Source of the DNA: CAZYFH01 sp964646815 | GTDB taxonomy: Bacteria > Acidobacteriota > Vicinamibacteria > Vicinamibacterales > UBA8438 | Length of the DNA: 64,000 bases | Assembly (NCBI GenBank): GCA_964646815.1 | Contig: CAZYFH010000008.1 | Span: 1-64,000, forward strand | Direction: 5' to 3' | Shown: positions 52,936 through 61,876 of the stretch, one piece after another | Numbering within the stretch: position 1 is the stretch's first letter | Layout of the letters: the number at the start of each line of letters is the position of its first letter | Program-made: the position numbers and the translations under genes | The notes under the pieces: model-generated | Database searches by the model: none | The model's input: only the letters and a program-made list of their open reading frames with translations | Told to the model about the DNA's origin: nothing

Positions 52936-53953
52936 ATGGAACTGACCTGAAAGGCGACGCGGATTCGGCTCTTCAATTTTGCTTTACCGCATATGAGCGC
53001 GTTCCACATGACCTGGTTAGGCATCGCGCCGCTGATGAAGATCGTGCGCGACGAAATGGCATTGACTCAGTTGCGGATCAGTAACCTGGTCATTGGATCG
53101 GTCACGGTCATGGCCCGGTTGTTCATCGGTTGGCTCTGCGATCGCCTCAGGCCGCGGCTCGCGTATACATGGCTCCTCCCCTTGAGCTCGTTGCCCGTGA
53201 TGGGGATCTGTTTCGCACACGACCACCAGACGTTCCTGATTTTTCGTGTGCTAATTGGCGCCATCGGCGCGTTGTTCGTGATCACGCAGCACCACACCTC
53301 CGTGATTCTTGCGCCCAATGTCGTGGGGACCGCCAACGCGACCACCGCCGGTTGGTGCAACTTCGGTGGCGGCGTCACGCAGCTCGTCATGCCGATCGTG
53401 CTCGGCATCCTGACGGTCGGCGCCTATTTCCCATTCACGGAGGTCCAATTCCTGCCGGGGTTCGGCCCTGAGCGACGCGGCTGGATGGCGCGTGGCGATG
53501 GTGCTGGCCGGGGCGATGTGCGCCCTGGTCGGCGTGGCGTACTGCTTCCTGACCAGAGACGCCCTCAAGGGGAACTATCGTGACCTGCGCGCCCCCGGAA
53601 AGCTGCCGACGTCGCAGAGCGTCAAAGGTTCGTTCGTGGTGGCCGCGCAAGAACCACACGTCTGGATGCTCTTGGTCATCTACGGGGCATGCTTTCGGAT
53701 GGAGTTGACGCTGATCAACGTGCTCGCGCTCTACTTCATCGAGTATTTCGAGTTCTTCTAGTCGATGGGTACCGTGCAGGCGTTGCAATGGGCTGGCGCG
53801 GCCGCGATGCTCTACGGACTGACCGACGTGTTCGCGCGAACCCTACCTGTGCAGGCCGCGGTGAAAGACACGGTCGTGCCGTATCTGCTGGCGGAAGGCC
53901 CCGACGGGCAGTTGGGCTATCTGAGGCGACAGCTGGGCGCGGGAGCGCGCTGA
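52936..53953 (+). pseudogene. NarK-type nitrate/nitrite MFS transporter pseudogene
   Basis: The gene can be rebuilt across four lesions. GGAGG lies 9 bp before ATG 52936, but codon 5 is TGA (52948-52950). In-frame sequence continues KATRIRLFNFALPH and FHMTW, then skips about ten residues of helix 1 to GIAPLMK. It follows the NarK pattern (ARLFIGWLCDRLRPRLAYTW, ANATTAGWCNFGGGVTQLVM). A frameshift near 53440-53470 moves reading into GWRVAMVLAG and FVIYGACF-like sequence, and TAG at 53759-53761 interrupts it before VFARTL. After that the C-terminal third is absent. It once imported nitrate or exported nitrite across the inner membrane; it is not functional now. Confidence 0.87.
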
Positions 53954-54091
53954 ACGCGAGGCTCAAGGGTCCCAAGAGGCCCAGGCTCGGGAGTCGACCT
54001 CAAGCTACGCTCCCCTCGTCCGCAGTCTTCGATTCCCGGCTCGGAAGCGACACCCTCGCTTGGGAACCGTGGAACTCTTGGAATCTCGCGA

Positions 54092-57000
54092 CTACTCTTC
54101 CAATCGCTTCATCCCATTCTCGTAGATCTGGCGCACGCGTCCAGTGATCTCTCGGTAGCGTTGTAGCAGCGCAGACCCGGTCGCGGGTTCGATCGGAAGA
54201 CGATTGGCGACCGGGTCCAGGTCTGCCGGATTGTTAGTGATCGAGCTCACGCTGGTATTGGCCTCGATACGGACCGCGGTTTCCAACGTTCGAAGAAAGA
54301 GATGCGCATCGCACAATGCGTCGGCGTCGGCGCGATCGACGAACGAGGTGTCAGGCCACGCGCGCAACAGCTGTCGCGTGCCGGCACCTCGGAACTCCGT
54401 GCGCGCTGGACCTTCGCGAAGCTGCAGCGTCTGCACGAGAAAGTCGATGTCGGCGAGTCCGCCGAGCCCGCGCTTGAGGTCGTGCCGGCCACTCTCGGCT
54501 TCGCGCGAGAGCTCGCGCTCGACACGTGATCGCATGTGACGTGCGTACGCCGGAATCTCACTCGTCCACGTGGCGTAGACGAAATCGTTGACCGCCGCAC
54601 CGACCTCCTCCGCGAGCGCGGCGTCACCCGCCACGACGCGGCATCGTGTCCAGGCCATCCGCTCCCAGATCTCCGCGCGCTCGTCGAGATAGCGGCGAAA
54701 AGTCACGAGCGGAACGGTGATCGCGCCCTTCTCGCCTTCTGGTCGAAGGCGCGCGTCGAGCTGGTATGCCGACCCGAACGATGTCCGCGCGTCGAGGAAC
54801 TCGTGTAGCGCGCGCACGAATCTCTGTTGCCGCTCGAACTGCGCGGCGTCACCGGGATCCCCTCGATAGAGAAACACCAGGTCGAGGTCGGAATGCACTG
54901 TGAGCTCTCGGCCACCCAACTTGCCGAGTGCCAGGACGACCCAGGCGCCATCGCCAGTGTCCGGCAACCGCTCGTCGGCGACCTCGCGTGCCGCCGTGTT
55001 GACTGCTGCGTCGGCGATTACCGACAGCTTGTTCGTGAGCCGGTCGAGGTGCCCCACCGACAGCCATTCAGCGAGTGCCTTGAACTCCTCGATCATCTTG
55101 ATTCTCCGAAACGGATCCCTCAACGCCTCAAGTGTCGTGTCAGGCGCGGCAAGCTCGGCGAACGCCCTTCGGACCGCTGCCCCGAACGCGTCCGGATCAA
55201 GCGGGGGGACGACGAGCGAATCGAGAAGCTCCGGAAACCGCGCCAACCGCTCTGCGAAGAGGTCGCCCGCATCGAGCACGATCAAGAGCCGCACGCGCAG
55301 GTCGTCGCTTTCGAGCAGACTGCGGTAGAGTGCCGCCGCCGCCCCGGAGCGATCCACGATGGTTTCGAGTCGCATCAGCGCTGTCGCCGACGTCACGCCG
55401 CTCGCGAGGTCGGGGAGGACCGATGCCAGCAGGTTGGCCAACAGGTTCCGCGTGGCGGACGGTGAGTGGGCGTGCGAGGGCACGTCGTCGAGCGCGCGGA
55501 TGGCCCTGAACACGGCGTCGGCGTCGCTGATGCCGCCCGCGCGAAGGTGGTCAATCGCATCCGTTTTACTCATTTCCCCGGCCAGCACGCGAAAGAACTG
55601 GCGGGCTTGGAAGCCGGTATCGTCGCCGCGTCGGTCGAGCAGGCTGGCATAGACGTCGTGCACTCGCACGCGGTGTCGGTCGAGTTCGGCCATGAGACGC
55701 GCGGTGGTGTCGAGCCCGGTGCGTCTGGCCAGAATCCTGAGCTCGGCGTCACTGTCTTTCAGGCTGTGCGTCTGCGTCTCCTGCACGATCTGCAACCGAT
55801 GCTCCACCTTGCGGAGAAACTCGTAGGCGGTCTGCATGTCCACGCGCACCGCCTCGTCCACGAACCCGTGCCGTTCGAGCGCCGCCAGCGCCGACAGCGT
55901 GTTGCCGTCCTGCAGGTCGACCACATCCGCTCCGTAGATCAGCTGAAAGACCTGAGTGAAGAGCTCGATCTCCCTGATCCCGCCGCGACCGACCTTCACG
56001 TTGCGTTCGGTGGCCTCGTGCCGCGCGTGCTCGCGATCGGCACGCGCCTTGTAGCGCGCCAGCTCTTCGATCGCGGCGTGGTCGAGATACTTGCGGTAGA
56101 CGAACGGGCGAACCATTTCGACGAAGCGTTGGCCCAGTGCGGCGTCGCCCGCGACGGGCCGTGCCTTGATCAGCGCGAACCGTTCGAAGGTTTCTCCCAT
56201 GCTCTCGTAGTACTGCGCGCACTGCGCGAGCGACAGGGCGAGGCTGCCGCGCGGTCCCATCGGCCGCAGGCGCAAGTCGACCCGGTAGAGATAGCCTTCG
56301 GCCGTATGTTCTCCAAGCAGTGCCGTCAGTCGCCGCCCGAGTTTCTGGAAACGGTTGTGGGCAGTTCCGTCCTCCGGTTCGGTCGGCTCGTAGACGTAGA
56401 CGAGGTCGATATCGGAGCTGTAGTTCAGCTCGCGCCCGCCGAGCTTGCCCATTCCGATTACGGTGAAGGCGCCCGGGAGCGGGTCCTCCGTGCGGAGCTC
56501 GGCCATCGCCACCCGCAGGGCGCCGCTGGCCATCGCATCTGCGAGATTCGACAGCTGCTCCGTGGTCGACCGGAGTGTGTCGGTGCCGAGAAGGTCCCGT
56601 CCCGCGATCCGGAGTATCTCGCGCCGCTGAAACCGGTTCAAGGCGTCGCGACGACGTGTGTCCCTGCTGTCCTCGCTCAAGAGCCGATCGAGCTCACGTC
56701 CGTATGCAATGTGGTCGGGCGGCGATCGATCAAGCTCGCCTTGTAGCCAATGAAAGTACTCCGGACTGCGGATCAGGATCTCGCTCAGAAACGGGGAGCT
56801 GCCGAGGAGCATGGCGAGCACCTGGAGCGAGCGCGGGTCATCGAGCAGATAGCCGAGGAACGAGCTCTTCGGTGTCCGGGTCGCCATGTAGCGGCAGAAC
56901 CCGACGAGGGCCGCATCCGGGTCCGGCGCCGCGCCCAGATGCTCGAACAGTGATTCCGCAAGCTCGCCGAGCGCGAGACGGGTGGGCAGATCTTCCGCTA

Positions 57001-57139
57001 GGTGCTGCAGGTGCCGGTCGGCCGCTTCCGGGTTGCGGAATCCCCGGGTGCGGAGGAACTGAGCCGCGGCCGCCTCTGACAGGTCATATGCCAGAAGCAC
57101 GTCGCGAGGGTGGACGTCGGACGCCGCGTCATCCGTCAT
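54092..57139 (-). CDS. glnE: Glutamine synthetase adenylyltransferase/adenylyl-removing enzyme
   Basis: A 1015-residue bifunctional enzyme that adds AMP to, and phosphorolytically removes it from, glutamine synthetase. It holds two nucleotidyltransferase domains: the first (about residues 229-250, GMGKLGGRELNYSSDIDLVY) is the adenylyl-removase-type half; the second (about 735-756, ALGKLGGRELTVHSDLDLVF) is the adenylyltransferase half. Both have the G-K-L-G-G and D-x-D signatures. Each is followed by a GlnE-type helical region. The target tyrosine is present in the GlnA of this cluster (Y406). Its upstream spacer contains a G12/C12 run. Confidence 0.96.
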   Translation of the reverse strand: MTDDAASDVHPRDVLLAYDLSEAAAAQFLRTRGFRNPEAADRHLQHLAEDLPTRLALGELAESLFEHLGAAPDPDAALVGFCRYMATRTPKSSFLGYLLDDPRSLQVLAMLLGSSPFLSEILIRSPEYFHWLQGELDRSPPDHIAYGRELDRLLSEDSRDTRRRDALNRFQRREILRIAGRDLLGTDTLRSTTEQLSNLADAMASGALRVAMAELRTEDPLPGAFTVIGMGKLGGRELNYSSDIDLVYVYEPTEPEDGTAHNRFQKLGRRLTALLGEHTAEGYLYRVDLRLRPMGPRGSLALSLAQCAQYYESMGETFERFALIKARPVAGDAALGQRFVEMVRPFVYRKYLDHAAIEELARYKARADREHARHEATERNVKVGRGGIREIELFTQVFQLIYGADVVDLQDGNTLSALAALERHGFVDEAVRVDMQTAYEFLRKVEHRLQIVQETQTHSLKDSDAELRILARRTGLDTTARLMAELDRHRVRVHDVYASLLDRRGDDTGFQARQFFRVLAGEMSKTDAIDHLRAGGISDADAVFRAIRALDDVPSHAHSPSATRNLLANLLASVLPDLASGVTSATALMRLETIVDRSGAAAALYRSLLESDDLRVRLLIVLDAGDLFAERLARFPELLDSLVVPPLDPDAFGAAVRRAFAELAAPDTTLEALRDPFRRIKMIEEFKALAEWLSVGHLDRLTNKLSVIADAAVNTAAREVADERLPDTGDGAWVVLALGKLGGRELTVHSDLDLVFLYRGDPGDAAQFERQQRFVRALHEFLDARTSFGSAYQLDARLRPEGEKGAITVPLVTFRRYLDERAEIWERMAWTRCRVVAGDAALAEEVGAAVNDFVYATWTSEIPAYARHMRSRVERELSREAESGRHDLKRGLGGLADIDFLVQTLQLREGPARTEFRGAGTRQLLRAWPDTSFVDRADADALCDAHLFLRTLETAVRIEANTSVSSITNNPADLDPVANRLPIEPATGSALLQRYREITGRVRQIYENGMKRLEE

Positions 57140-57178
57140 AACTAGATGCGCTTTGCCTCAACCTCCCGCAACCGCTAC

Positions 57179-57190
57179 GGGGGGGGGGGG
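57179..57190. repeat. 12-base G homopolymer
   Basis: Twelve consecutive G on the plus strand (C12 on the glnE coding strand), about 40 bp upstream of the glnE start. It is the longest mononucleotide run noticed in the window and prone to slippage, so length may vary between cells or be misassembled. Confidence 0.9.
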
Positions 57191-57304
57191 AGGGCGAGTG
57201 CCCCACTCCACGGTCGCGCGGCGCGCTGTGCGCGCCTACTGTCTCAACGAAACTTGACACATATGCACGAGTCCCGGGTTTAAGACAGCAAGTGGGACCG
57301 CGAT

Positions 57305-57338
57305 GACCCCTGGGCGGCCTGTCGCAGCCCAGGGGGTC
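57305..57338 (-). terminator. Strong hairpin after glnA (candidate terminator or attenuator)
   Basis: GACCCCTGGG (57305-57314) pairs with CCCAGGGGGTC (57328-57338) with one bulged base and a 13-nt loop, just past the glnA stop. No T-tract follows, so its action may be as RNA stabiliser or Rho-assisted stop before glnE. Confidence 0.5.
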
Positions 57339-57356
57339 GCTAGGATCGAGCGCGGG

Positions 57357-58793
57357 CTAGATATCAAAATAGAGCGCAAACTCCCACGGATGCGGCCGCA
57401 GGCGAATGGCGTCGACTTCGTTCTCGCGCTTGTAGGCGATCCAGTTCTCGATCACGTCGCGCGTGAACACGTCGCCCTTCAGCAGGAAGTCGTGATCGGC
57501 CTCGAGCGCGTCGAGCACCTCAGAGAGGTCCGCTGGTGTGCTGTCGATCTTCGCGAGCTCCTCCGGCGGCAAGTCGTAGAGGTCCTTGTCGAGTGGCCCA
57601 GGCGGCGTCAGCTTATTCTGGATACCGTCGAGGCCGGCCATCAGCATCGCGCTGAACGCCAGGTAGCCGTTGCAGGTCGGGTCCGGGAACCGGCACTCGA
57701 CGCGCTTCGACTTCTCGCTGCTCGAATAGACCGGGATCCGGACGGCGGCACTCCGATTACGCATCGAGTAGATCAGGTTGATGGGCGCCTCGTAACCCGG
57801 GACTAACCGACGATAGGAATTGGTGGTCGGGTTGGTCAGTGCGAGGAGCGCCGGCGCGTGCTTGAGCAGCCCGCCGATGTAGTAGAGCGCCGTCTTGCTG
57901 AGGTCGCCGTACGTGCCGGCCTCGAAGAATTGGTTCCGCTTGCCCTTCCAGATGCTCTGGTGGACGTGCATGCCCGAGCCGTTGTCCTGGAAGATCGGCT
58001 TCGGCATCATCGTGACGACTTTGCCGTGGCGGCGGGCGACGTTTTTGACGGCGTACTTGTACTTGAGGAGCTTGTCGCCCATGCTCACGAGCGAGTCGAA
58101 CCGCATGTCGATCTCGGCTTGGCCGGCGGTGCCAACCTCGTGGTGATGTACCTCGATCTCGACGCCGATCGACTCCAGCATCAGCATCATCTCGGTGCGG
58201 ATGTCCTGCAAGCTATCCATCGGAGGGACCGGGAAGTAGCCCTCTTTGTACCGCGGTTTGTACCCGAGGTTGTGCGATGCCCCGGCGCTGTCCGGGTTCT
58301 CGACGCGGCCCGCATTCCAGAAACCCTCGGTAGCGTCGATGTGGTAGAAGCCCTCGTTGTAGGTCTGACCGAAGCGGACATCATCCAGGATGAAGAACTC
58401 GGGCTCGGGACCGAAATACGCCGTGTCACCAATGCCCGTGGACTTCAGATAGGCCTCGGCCTTCTGCGCGATGTGGCGCGGGTCTCGGGAATACGACTCT
58501 CCGGTGATCGGGTCCTTCACATTGCAGATCAGGCACAAGGTTGGCGCCGCTGCGAAGGGATCAACAAAGGCCGTCGCCGGGTCCGGGAACAGCAGCATGT
58601 CACTTTCCTGGATCTGCTGGAACCCGCGAATACTCGATCCATCGAAGCCGATCCCCTCGTCGAACACATCAACGGCGAACTCCTTCGCCGAGACCGTGAA
58701 GTGCTGCCAGAGACCAGGCAGATCGACGAATCTTAGGTCGATGGCCACAATGCCCTTCTCCTTGATGAGCGCCATGACGTCTGTTGCTTTCAT
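57357..58793 (-). CDS. glnA: Glutamine synthetase type I
   Basis: A 478-residue enzyme that forms glutamine from glutamate, ammonia and ATP as a dodecamer. The beta-grasp start (VAIDLRFVDLPGLWQHFTV) and catalytic motifs EGIGFDGSSIRGF, EPEFFILDD, HHHEVGTAGQAEIDMRFDS (split by the loop), MPKPIFQDNGSGMHVHQS and NPTTNSYRRLVPGYEAP are all present. The adenylylation tyrosine is Y406 in KDLYDLPPEE, so it is of the GlnE-regulated class. GGAGG precedes the ATG. It is between glnB (91 bp) and glnE in one direction, so co-regulation is likely. Confidence 0.97.
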   Translation of the reverse strand: MKATDVMALIKEKGIVAIDLRFVDLPGLWQHFTVSAKEFAVDVFDEGIGFDGSSIRGFQQIQESDMLLFPDPATAFVDPFAAAPTLCLICNVKDPITGESYSRDPRHIAQKAEAYLKSTGIGDTAYFGPEPEFFILDDVRFGQTYNEGFYHIDATEGFWNAGRVENPDSAGASHNLGYKPRYKEGYFPVPPMDSLQDIRTEMMLMLESIGVEIEVHHHEVGTAGQAEIDMRFDSLVSMGDKLLKYKYAVKNVARRHGKVVTMMPKPIFQDNGSGMHVHQSIWKGKRNQFFEAGTYGDLSKTALYYIGGLLKHAPALLALTNPTTNSYRRLVPGYEAPINLIYSMRNRSAAVRIPVYSSSEKSKRVECRFPDPTCNGYLAFSAMLMAGLDGIQNKLTPPGPLDKDLYDLPPEELAKIDSTPADLSEVLDALEADHDFLLKGDVFTRDVIENWIAYKRENEVDAIRLRPHPWEFALYFDI

Positions 58794-58884
58794 CCGTTAC
58801 CTCCAAAACTCTAGGTGTTGACTACGATGACCAGGGTTTGCGTTTTGTACAGTTCCGAGCTGTCGCACGGCGAGTCCCGTCGGC

Positions 58885-59217
58885 TCATACCACATCCCGC
58901 TCGCCGGTTCGAATGACGCGGCTTTGTTCGACCGGCATGACGAACACGCGACCGTCGCCGATCTCGCCGGTTCGCGCGGCTGTCATGATCGCGTCGATTG
59001 CCTCCTCGACAGCCTCGTCCGCCACGACGACTTCGATCTCCATCTTGGGCAGCAGGCTGACCTCATATTCGCTTCCTCGATAGACTGGTGAATGCCCACG
59101 CTGGCGCCCGTGGCCCCGCACTTCCGTCACCGTCAGGCCCGCGATGGCGTTTCGGGCGAGCGCGTCCTTGATGTCGTCGACCTTGTTCGGGCGTACGATG
59201 GCCTTGATGAGTTTCAT
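58885..59217 (-). CDS. glnB: PII signal-transduction protein
   Basis: A 110-residue PII protein that senses ATP/ADP and 2-oxoglutarate and relays nitrogen status. The N-terminal MKLIKAIVRPNKVDDIKDAL and VTEVRGHGRQRGHSPVYRGS precede the T-loop with Y51 (GSEYEVSLLPK), the uridylylation target of GlnD. The C-terminal TGEIGDGRVFVMPVEQSRVI is intact. ATG 59217 overlaps the glnD stop (ATGA), a direct link between modifier and target. Located before glnA it is more like GlnB than GlnK, which usually lies with amtB. Confidence 0.96.
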   Translation of the reverse strand: MKLIKAIVRPNKVDDIKDALARNAIAGLTVTEVRGHGRQRGHSPVYRGSEYEVSLLPKMEIEVVVADEAVEEAIDAIMTAARTGEIGDGRVFVMPVEQSRVIRTGERDVV

Positions 59218-61790
59218 GACGTCGGTCCTACGGTCAGCGCCGTCTCCACCTCGACCCGGAGCTGCCGTTGCGCCGTCTCGGAAAGCTTCTGGTTGGCCTG
59301 GGTGATATGAAAAACGTCGATCGCGCGGCTGCCTTCGGTCGAGATCAAGACCAGGTCGATGTCGCACTGCCGGTTCGATATGGCTCGGCTGACGCGATAC
59401 AGCAGGCCCCATGCGTTCTCAGCGACGATCTCCACGACGGTGAAGCGGCGGGAGTGATGGTTGTCGAAATGGACAACCGGAACAATACGCTGCTTGCGCG
59501 AGGATCCGGCGAGCGCTCGGGCACGGCCGCGGAGCTTGGTGTCGATATCGACCTTGCCTGCGACGACGTCGCCGAGTAGTTGGGTCAGCTCCGTTGCCGC
59601 GCTCTGGTGGAGCTGAAGGTAGTCCTCGTGGTCGGCGAACTGGAAGAGGTCGAGGACGATATCGCCCTGGTTCGTCATCGCCTGACCGCGCAGGATGTCC
59701 ATCCCGAAGTAGGACAACACGCCGCAGACGTTGGCAAAGAGCCGTGGCTGATCGAACGCGATGGCACTCAGCTCCCAGGCCGATCCTGTCTCCTCGAGTG
59801 CGCAGCGGACCTCGCCAGGCCGAATGTCACGGGACAGGCGCACGTGCTCGTAGACGCGGGCCCGGTCGACCAGTCGCAGGTAACGCTGCGGATAGCCTTC
59901 GAGAAACGTCGTGAGCTCACCCTCCGGAATATCGTCGGGACGCGCGGTCACGACCTCGTCGATTGTCGGTACTGTGTCGTCGATCACGTCGTCACCGTAG
60001 CCAAGCGTCAGGCGGTTGTACGTCTCGACATACAGCCGCCACAGCATGTCCTCCTTCCACGGCGTCATCACATCGGGGCCAACCGCGTCGACGTCAACGA
60101 GCGTCATAAGACACAGGAGCTTGAGCCGCTTCTCGCTGCCGACGAGCCGCGCGAACTGCGTGACGACCTCTGGATCGGTCACGTCCCGACGGAACGCCGC
60201 AAGCGACATCTGTAGGTGATGGCGAATCAGGAATACGACGTCGGTAATCGAACGCTCAGGGACCTTGATTCGCCGGAGCGCGCCGACGGCCATCCGCACG
60301 CCCTCCTCCGAGTGGTTCCGGTTGGTCCATTTGCCTACGTCGTGGAACAGAAGGGCGAGCACGAGCAGCTCGGGGTTCGACAGTTCGGCGAGGACGTCGC
60401 CGAAGCGCTGCCGGCCAGGTGTGTGCGGCGTCGTGAGTCGCTCGAGGTTGCGAATGGTCAATAGCGTGTGCTCATCGACGGTGTACTTGTGATAGAAGTC
60501 TCGGATTACGAGGCAGTAGATCTTCTGGAACTCAGGAAAGATACGCCCCAGCAGCCCGCTGCCATGCATCTCGGAGAGCCGCTCGTAGAGACCAGCGCGG
60601 GGGCGCAGCATGCGCATCAGCCGGTCCCGTTCATCGGTGGACGGGAGAAATCGTTCCGGCGCATACCGCTCGCCGTGCCGCTCGATGCACGTCAATACCT
60701 GATCCGAGACAGGCACGTGCGCGTCGAGCGCCGCTTCGAACGGGCACAGCCACGTATCGGGACGAAGTGACGCGCGCGTCCCGTCGGTGAAGCGGACGCC
60801 GTCCCACGCCCGTTCCAGGTCGTGTCCGATCGCGGCCGGCGTCGACGTCGACGGCGCCGAAAGCGACTTCATGACGGCCGCCAACGAGCGGGCGATGAGA
60901 CGCGCGTGGTGGAAGTATGTGCTCATGAGCGCTTCCACCTGGCGCGGCCGCTGGTTGCCCGAGGATCCGAACAGCGTCGCTACCGTCTCCTGGAGCTCGT
61001 GACTCAAATCGTTGAGATTCCTTCCGCGTTCGAGATGCAGGATGGAACGAATGCGCAGTAGGAAATCCTCGGCTTCGTCCAGGCGTCCCGCGTCGCTCGT
61101 CGCACGCCTGGCTAGGTCACGGTCGGCGAGCCGCGCAAGCAAGCGGATGGCGGTCGCATCCCGCAGCCCGCCTGGCGCGTCCTTGATGTCGGGCTCGAGG
61201 TGGAACACCGTCCGGTTGAACTGGGCGTGGCGCTGCGCGGTCAGCTCGACCAGGGCGTTGCGCATCGGCGCGTGCCAGTCCGACCCTTCGCTCAGGCACG
61301 CGGCAACGAAGCGCTCGAAGACGGCGCGATCGCCCGCGAGGAAACGCGCCTCGAGGATCGCTACGAGGTATTCGGGGTTGTCGACCTCGACGTGGTCGAA
61401 ATCGCGGAGTTCGCGCACTTGGTGGCCGACGTCGAGACGAAGGTCCCAGAGCGGATGCAGGACCAATCTCAGAAACCGTTCCTCGGCGGCCGCGATTGGT
61501 CCGCCAAAGACGACCATGAGATCGAGGTCCGAGTGGAGGCAGAGCTGTGCCCGGCCGTAGCCGCCTATGGCCAGCAGCGCGACCGGCGTCGTGGTTTCGC
61601 CGCGCGCCGATGTGTAGATGTCCTGAATGAGCTTGTCGATACGCATCGAGTAGCGGTCAAGGGCCGACAACCCAGCGCGCGCCAGACGCGCATCGGCGAC
61701 GAGCTCGGCACGCGCGACGTCGAGCTGCGACCCCCAGCGCTCAGACGCCACGGCTGTCTCGACGGGAGCGATGTGTGCAACGCGAAGCAT
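59214..61790 (-). CDS. glnD: Bifunctional PII uridylyltransferase/uridylyl-removing enzyme
   Basis: An 858-residue nitrogen sensor that uridylylates PII when glutamine is low and removes UMP when it is high. Domains: nucleotidyltransferase with GGYGRAQLCLHSDLDLMVVF (Gly76-77, D88, D90), a PII-UTase helical linker containing DIKDAPGGLRDATAI, an HD hydrolase domain (LLFHDVGKWTNRNHSEEG), and two C-terminal ACT domains that bind glutamine. It overlaps glnB. Start 61790 gives a conventional N-terminus. Confidence 0.95.
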   Translation of the reverse strand: MLRVAHIAPVETAVASERWGSQLDVARAELVADARLARAGLSALDRYSMRIDKLIQDIYTSARGETTTPVALLAIGGYGRAQLCLHSDLDLMVVFGGPIAAAEERFLRLVLHPLWDLRLDVGHQVRELRDFDHVEVDNPEYLVAILEARFLAGDRAVFERFVAACLSEGSDWHAPMRNALVELTAQRHAQFNRTVFHLEPDIKDAPGGLRDATAIRLLARLADRDLARRATSDAGRLDEAEDFLLRIRSILHLERGRNLNDLSHELQETVATLFGSSGNQRPRQVEALMSTYFHHARLIARSLAAVMKSLSAPSTSTPAAIGHDLERAWDGVRFTDGTRASLRPDTWLCPFEAALDAHVPVSDQVLTCIERHGERYAPERFLPSTDERDRLMRMLRPRAGLYERLSEMHGSGLLGRIFPEFQKIYCLVIRDFYHKYTVDEHTLLTIRNLERLTTPHTPGRQRFGDVLAELSNPELLVLALLFHDVGKWTNRNHSEEGVRMAVGALRRIKVPERSITDVVFLIRHHLQMSLAAFRRDVTDPEVVTQFARLVGSEKRLKLLCLMTLVDVDAVGPDVMTPWKEDMLWRLYVETYNRLTLGYGDDVIDDTVPTIDEVVTARPDDIPEGELTTFLEGYPQRYLRLVDRARVYEHVRLSRDIRPGEVRCALEETGSAWELSAIAFDQPRLFANVCGVLSYFGMDILRGQAMTNQGDIVLDLFQFADHEDYLQLHQSAATELTQLLGDVVAGKVDIDTKLRGRARALAGSSRKQRIVPVVHFDNHHSRRFTVVEIVAENAWGLLYRVSRAISNRQCDIDLVLISTEGSRAIDVFHITQANQKLSETAQRQLRVEVETALTVGPTS

Positions 61791-61876
61791 GGTGGTTGTT
61801 GGCCATCCGGTGTTCGACGTGACTCCAGCTCGACATCATGCCAGGACGCGCCGCCGCGCGGAGTGTCGTCACAACT

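Noticed and set aside
55466..56746. 426-codon plus-strand open frame inside glnE
   Set aside because: Antisense shadow of glnE, whose two nucleotidyltransferase motifs are unmistakable. No homology or ribosome site.
57858..58736. 292-codon plus-strand open frame inside glnA
   Set aside because: Antisense shadow rich in Val/Arg/Glu; glnA is complete on the other strand.
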